Below are positions 61,122-64,000 of a stretch of 64,000 bases of DNA, piece by piece; the first letter of the stretch is position 1; each line of letters starts with the position of its first letter. The translations under genes and the position numbers were made by a program. The notes below the pieces were generated by a model. The model ran no database searches, was not told the origin of the DNA, and saw only the letters and a list, made by a program, of their open reading frames with translations. This DNA is from Thuidium tamariscinum (Eukaryota; Streptophyta; Bryopsida; Hypnales; Thuidiaceae), in contig OX344751.2 of assembly GCA_947034885.2 (NCBI GenBank), positions 46,219,082-46,283,081 of the forward strand. The letters are read 5' to 3'.

Positions 61122-61264
61122 TTGCAGCAAACACAGACAATTGCATCACACACTTGCAGCACATACAATTGCAAACGCACACACTTACAAACACACACAA
61201 TTGCAATTGATGCCAACACACATAATTGCAAACATACACAATTGCAGCAAACATACACAATTGA
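61122..61264. repeat. Minisatellite of CACACAATTGCA-type units
   Basis: About seven irregular units of 16-25 bp built from AACACACACAATTGCA and AACATACACAATTGCA, inside the 2.5-kb element. Confidence 0.75.
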
Positions 61265-61341
61265 AATTCTAAGGGAAAATGAGAAATGAACAACACATGA
61301 AGAACACAAACAAAAGGAAATCAAAAGAAATTCATACCTGA

Positions 61342-61503
61342 TCAGATAGAACGGTGGGATGGTGTAACCCAAACACGGCTAGAAGGCTGTACTTTGCCTC
61401 CACGGGGAACTTCAACCTCCTTCCGAGCCCAACCATTTTGCAAAATGGTACGCAATGCCTGCAGTTCAGTAATGAACAGGTCCGCCAAAGATTTGGACGA
61501 CAT
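61342..61503 (-). CDS. Short unrecognised frame in the 2.5-kb element
   Basis: 53 codons start MSSKSLADLFITELQALRTI and end at a stop just inside a donor-like CAGGTATGAA. It follows the 113-codon frame at 61562-61903 in the same orientation. It may be a second exon read in another frame or a chance frame; no family recognised. Confidence 0.25.
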   Translation of the reverse strand: MSSKSLADLFITELQALRTILQNGWARKEVEVPRGGKVQPSSRVWVTPSHRSI

Positions 61504-61561
61504 TCCCTCACTAATGTCCTACTCAAATTCCCATTTGCGAGAAAGCAAAAATAAAGCACTC

Positions 61562-61903
61562 TCATACATTGAGAACAAGAATGACATGTCTCGGGCACAA
61601 GCTCGTGAAGTCCGGCGAGAGATGGGTCTTCTCTTCACCTGCTGGAATTCGACCACTGCAATATGGAGTGCAACAAACTCTGGGAGTCCCTGGGTTCATA
61701 GCCTCGAATCTCTTCAAAATTTGACATCTATCTTCAAAGTCCCAGAATAAGAAAGGCCACTCCACGCATCCCCCATTCTCCAACAGTGTGCGCAAATCAG
61801 AGTAATTGTCACCTGAATGGCAGAAGAACGGACTCAGTAGCTCCGGTCGCCCACCATCCTCTTCCACCGAATACAACCAAATTTTGAAATTTAGCGCCAT
61901 CAT
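61562..61903 (-). CDS. Unrecognised 113-aa protein carried by the 2.5-kb element
   Basis: An open frame with varied, protein-like composition: MMALNFKIWLYSVEEDGG at the start, then HSGDNYSDLRTLLENGG and CVEWPFLFWDFEDRCQILKR before a Cys-containing tail. The pattern of short hydrophobic strand, acidic loop and FWDFEDRCQI helix looks like a small folded domain, but I cannot name it. Upstream on the same strand are an acceptor-like TTCTCAG and, beyond the inserted MITE, telo-box-like TTTAGGGTTT (near 62450), suggesting a captured host gene start. Function unknown. Confidence 0.4.
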   Translation of the reverse strand: MMALNFKIWLYSVEEDGGRPELLSPFFCHSGDNYSDLRTLLENGGCVEWPFLFWDFEDRCQILKRFEAMNPGTPRVCCTPYCSGRIPAGEEKTHLSPDFTSLCPRHVILVLNV

Positions 61904-61922
61904 CCGCGCCTGAGAATCCTAA

Positions 61923-62296
61923 CACTAGAACAAAACATGGTAAAAAAAAACCACGCGTACATCTGATTTGGGTTTTTTTTCCATGTTTTTGTACGCATTT
62001 TTCTTTGCGCATTGCGCGTAGTGAACAGCCAACTTTGGCAACAATTTCCCACTGCAAATTTTGGAGTTAGGAAGTGTTTCACATATCAATGGAAAGGTAT
62101 ATTGAAAACCTTTCAAAATACCTTTCCATTGATATGTGAAACACTTCCTAACTCCAAAATTTGCAGTGGGAAATTGTTGCCAAAGTTGGTTGTTCACTAC
62201 GCGCAATGCGCAATGAAAAATGCGTACAAAAACGTGGAAAAAAAACCCAAAATCGGATGCACGCGTGGTTTTTTTTTACCATGTTTTGTTCTAGTG
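61923..62296. mobile_element. CACTA-like foldback MITE, copy 2 (374 bp, complete)
   Basis: Starts CACTAGAACAAAACATGG and ends with its exact inverse. Nearly the whole element folds into one hairpin with arms of about 175 bp and a loop near 62105. TAA flanks both sides (61920-61922 and 62297-62299). CACTA ends plus a 3-bp duplication that differs from copy 1 (TAT) fit the CACTA superfamily better than Harbinger, which prefers TAA/TTA. Confidence 0.9.
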
Positions 62297-63381
62297 TAAA
62301 CCCTTGACACACAGATTTGAGAGTAATAGCATGTAGAAGAAAGCACACGGAAAGGCAATTCCAGAACCCTAAACACCTGTATGAAAACAAAACTATCTTC
62401 TTGCACACACAACGGTAAGTTCGTGAGGCAGCTCCGACTTCCCTAAACCCAAACCCTAAACCAGATTGGAACCAGATTGGTGACGGAGTTAACCGGCTGC
62501 AGTAAGTCCAGTAACAGTAAACCCAACGCACAGTATAGTACTCTGTAAGTAGAGAGATAGTAAATCTCTTTGCCAGTTGTGTACACTGTACAGTATCAAG
62601 TTCTAAGAGTACAGTACTTAAGTTACACAAAGGATCCTAAAGAAGTAATTGAACTATAAGTATATTTGCTATAGTATAAATTATGTTCCTAGTAATAGGA
62701 ATTTTTAATTTTTTAATTCTTAAGAATATGCCACTCACAAAGTATTAGAAAAAGTAGCTTTTTCAGACCTTTGATCAATAAAATTAATATATAGGGGGCT
62801 ATATTAGGACTAATGCAATTTCTAATGGGGCCTATTAATCCGTACCCTATATTACTTTAAACACTTCCAATGTCATTTTCTATACCCTATATTACTCTAA
62901 GCCCTTTTATAATTTTTTGGCCCTATGATTTTAAAATACCCTATCATTTGTTCGCACCTATATTGCTACTCCGTGCACTCACTGCCCCCCCCCCGAGATT
63001 AGGATTTCCTTGCTTATAGGTTGCCTTGATACATATTGTAACTATTTTTTCTTGTTATGAAGGATGAGCTGCGGGATACTGTCCTACTAGTGTTTGCTAA
63101 CAAACAAGATATGCCAAATGCAATGAATGCTACAGAGATCATGGGTAAGCTTGGTCTGCACTTACTTCGTCAACGTCACTAGTACACACTGCCCTTTCAC
63201 TTGCATGACTCTGTTTGGTATGTGAGCTTCTGGCTTTCTTCTATTCAAAATTTGAGATTCTATTTCACAATAAGCATATTTGTTTTACTTCTCTTTTCAA
63301 GTATATCCAGAGTATTTGTGCTACCTCTAGAGAGGTTCTCTACAAAGGGGTTGACTAGCTTTCCATCAATATTGCGAACAA

Positions 63382-64000
63382 GGTGCGCTCAATTTGAATC
63401 TTTTGTTCATTTCATATACCATTCGTATTGCCACTTGAAGGATTGGTGTACTTCAAACAATGGTCATTTGATCTATATTTTTATGTCTTGCTTAGGAGAT
63501 GGATTTACTTGCTATTAGTCAATGGTTCTAATTTATTTTGTTTTGGAAATTTGTGTAGGCATAAATGGGGTGGATATGAGTGTTACTTTTCCCTCTTCAA
63601 CAAGCTTTTGTGAAACCTACACTAAGTTGGCTCCTTTTCATTTGAGTTGTATACTTACTGATAACAATTGCAAAGATGTTTCTTTCAATGTCTTTACAAG
63701 AGAATAATATTGTTTTAAAGAAATTGTCTTGGCATATATGCATTTCTTTTATCGATTGCATTTTGATATGTCCAGTAAAGGCATGCATTGTCAGTTCTGT
63801 AACTTTTTCACATTCAAATGCATATGTTCACAATCATTCATAGTGCAATTTTATATTTGAAGATCATCAACTAATCAATAATGGATTGAAATAGTCTATT
63901 TTTCTTGGAGTCTTTTGTGTGATATTTGAAATTTACTGATTACTATGTTTACTTCTATGGATTTTCTTTTGTTTGCCTCTCTTCAATTTCATTTTAGGAA
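63382..64000. other. AT-rich tail after the ARF pseudogene
   Basis: No gene supported; several frames of about 60 codons are open by chance. Part may be the former 3' untranslated region of the ARF copy. Confidence 0.4.

Larger units (their letters stand above)
60487..62997. mobile_element. 2.5-kb TIR transposon inserted in the ARF pseudogene
   Basis: A perfect 8-bp direct repeat ATTAGGAT flanks the element (60479-60486 and 62998-63005). It begins CTCGGGG with a run of 20 G and ends CCCCGAG after ten C. Behind the G/C runs the ends again pair: ATATAGGTGCGA is present at both ends in inverse. An 8-bp duplication suggests hAT, though the terminus is not the usual CAGGG. No transposase is recognisable, so it is probably non-autonomous. 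It carries a - strand transcription-unit-like segment (61342-62470) and a nested MITE (61923-62296). Confidence 0.85.

Noticed and set aside
60487-62997. Large intron natural to the ARF gene
   Set aside because: The perfect 8-bp duplication and inverted ends show an insertion.

Overview
The window reads as nuclear DNA of a land plant. It holds spliced genes with GT-AG introns, telo-box motifs (AAACCCTAA) ahead of a ribosome-biogenesis gene, a LAF3-type amidohydrolase, a plant DUF212 protein, and Stowaway-, CACTA-, hAT- and Harbinger-like miniature transposons. The species cannot be fixed from sequence alone. The divergence of the proteins from what I recall of Arabidopsis would fit a seed-free plant (moss, fern or lycophyte), but that is a weak inference. 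Everything outside the genes is very AT-rich.

Three genes can be rebuilt exon by exon with an unbroken frame. (1) GAR1, + strand, 9181-10758: five exons, 211 aa, the H/ACA snoRNP subunit, with RGG tails on both sides of the core. (2) A DUF212 acid phosphatase/vanadium haloperoxidase-related protein, + strand, 31088-33616: five exons, 179 aa. (3) A LAF3/YtcJ-type amidohydrolase, - strand, 50845-45228: 15 exons, 580 aa. A fourth locus, 59909-63381, is an ADP-ribosylation factor (ARF) pseudogene. It keeps intron-exon structure but lacks the first exons and has nonsense codons at Q71, W78, W153 and W172.

Layout: 1-8.7 kb AT-rich repeat-laden DNA; 8.7-11.2 kb GAR1, whose upstream region is itself a dispersed repeat; 11.2-30.3 kb a transposon graveyard with MITEs of at least six kinds, including eight of the nine copies of one ~300-bp family; 30.3-34.9 kb the DUF212 gene in a GC-richer island; 34.9-44.4 kb diverged direct duplications, a GC-rich block bounded by inverted repeats, and short tandem repeats; 44.9-51.4 kb the amidohydrolase gene and its promoter; 51.6-58.9 kb AT-rich repeats and one broken coding tract; 59-63.4 kb the ARF pseudogene.

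The most striking structure is a three-level nest in the last 4 kb. Intron DNA of the ARF pseudogene was invaded by a 2.5-kb element with a perfect 8-bp target duplication and G-run termini. That element, which carries an unrecognised antisense open reading frame, was in turn invaded by a 374-bp nearly perfect foldback CACTA-like MITE with a 3-bp duplication. Also notable are two elements flanked by TTAA with CCCCTAAA/CCCCTGAA ends (piggyBac/Kolobok-like target choice, uncommon in plants) and a repeat-derived GAR1 promoter. The three intact genes are unrelated housekeeping or signalling genes and form no operon-like system.
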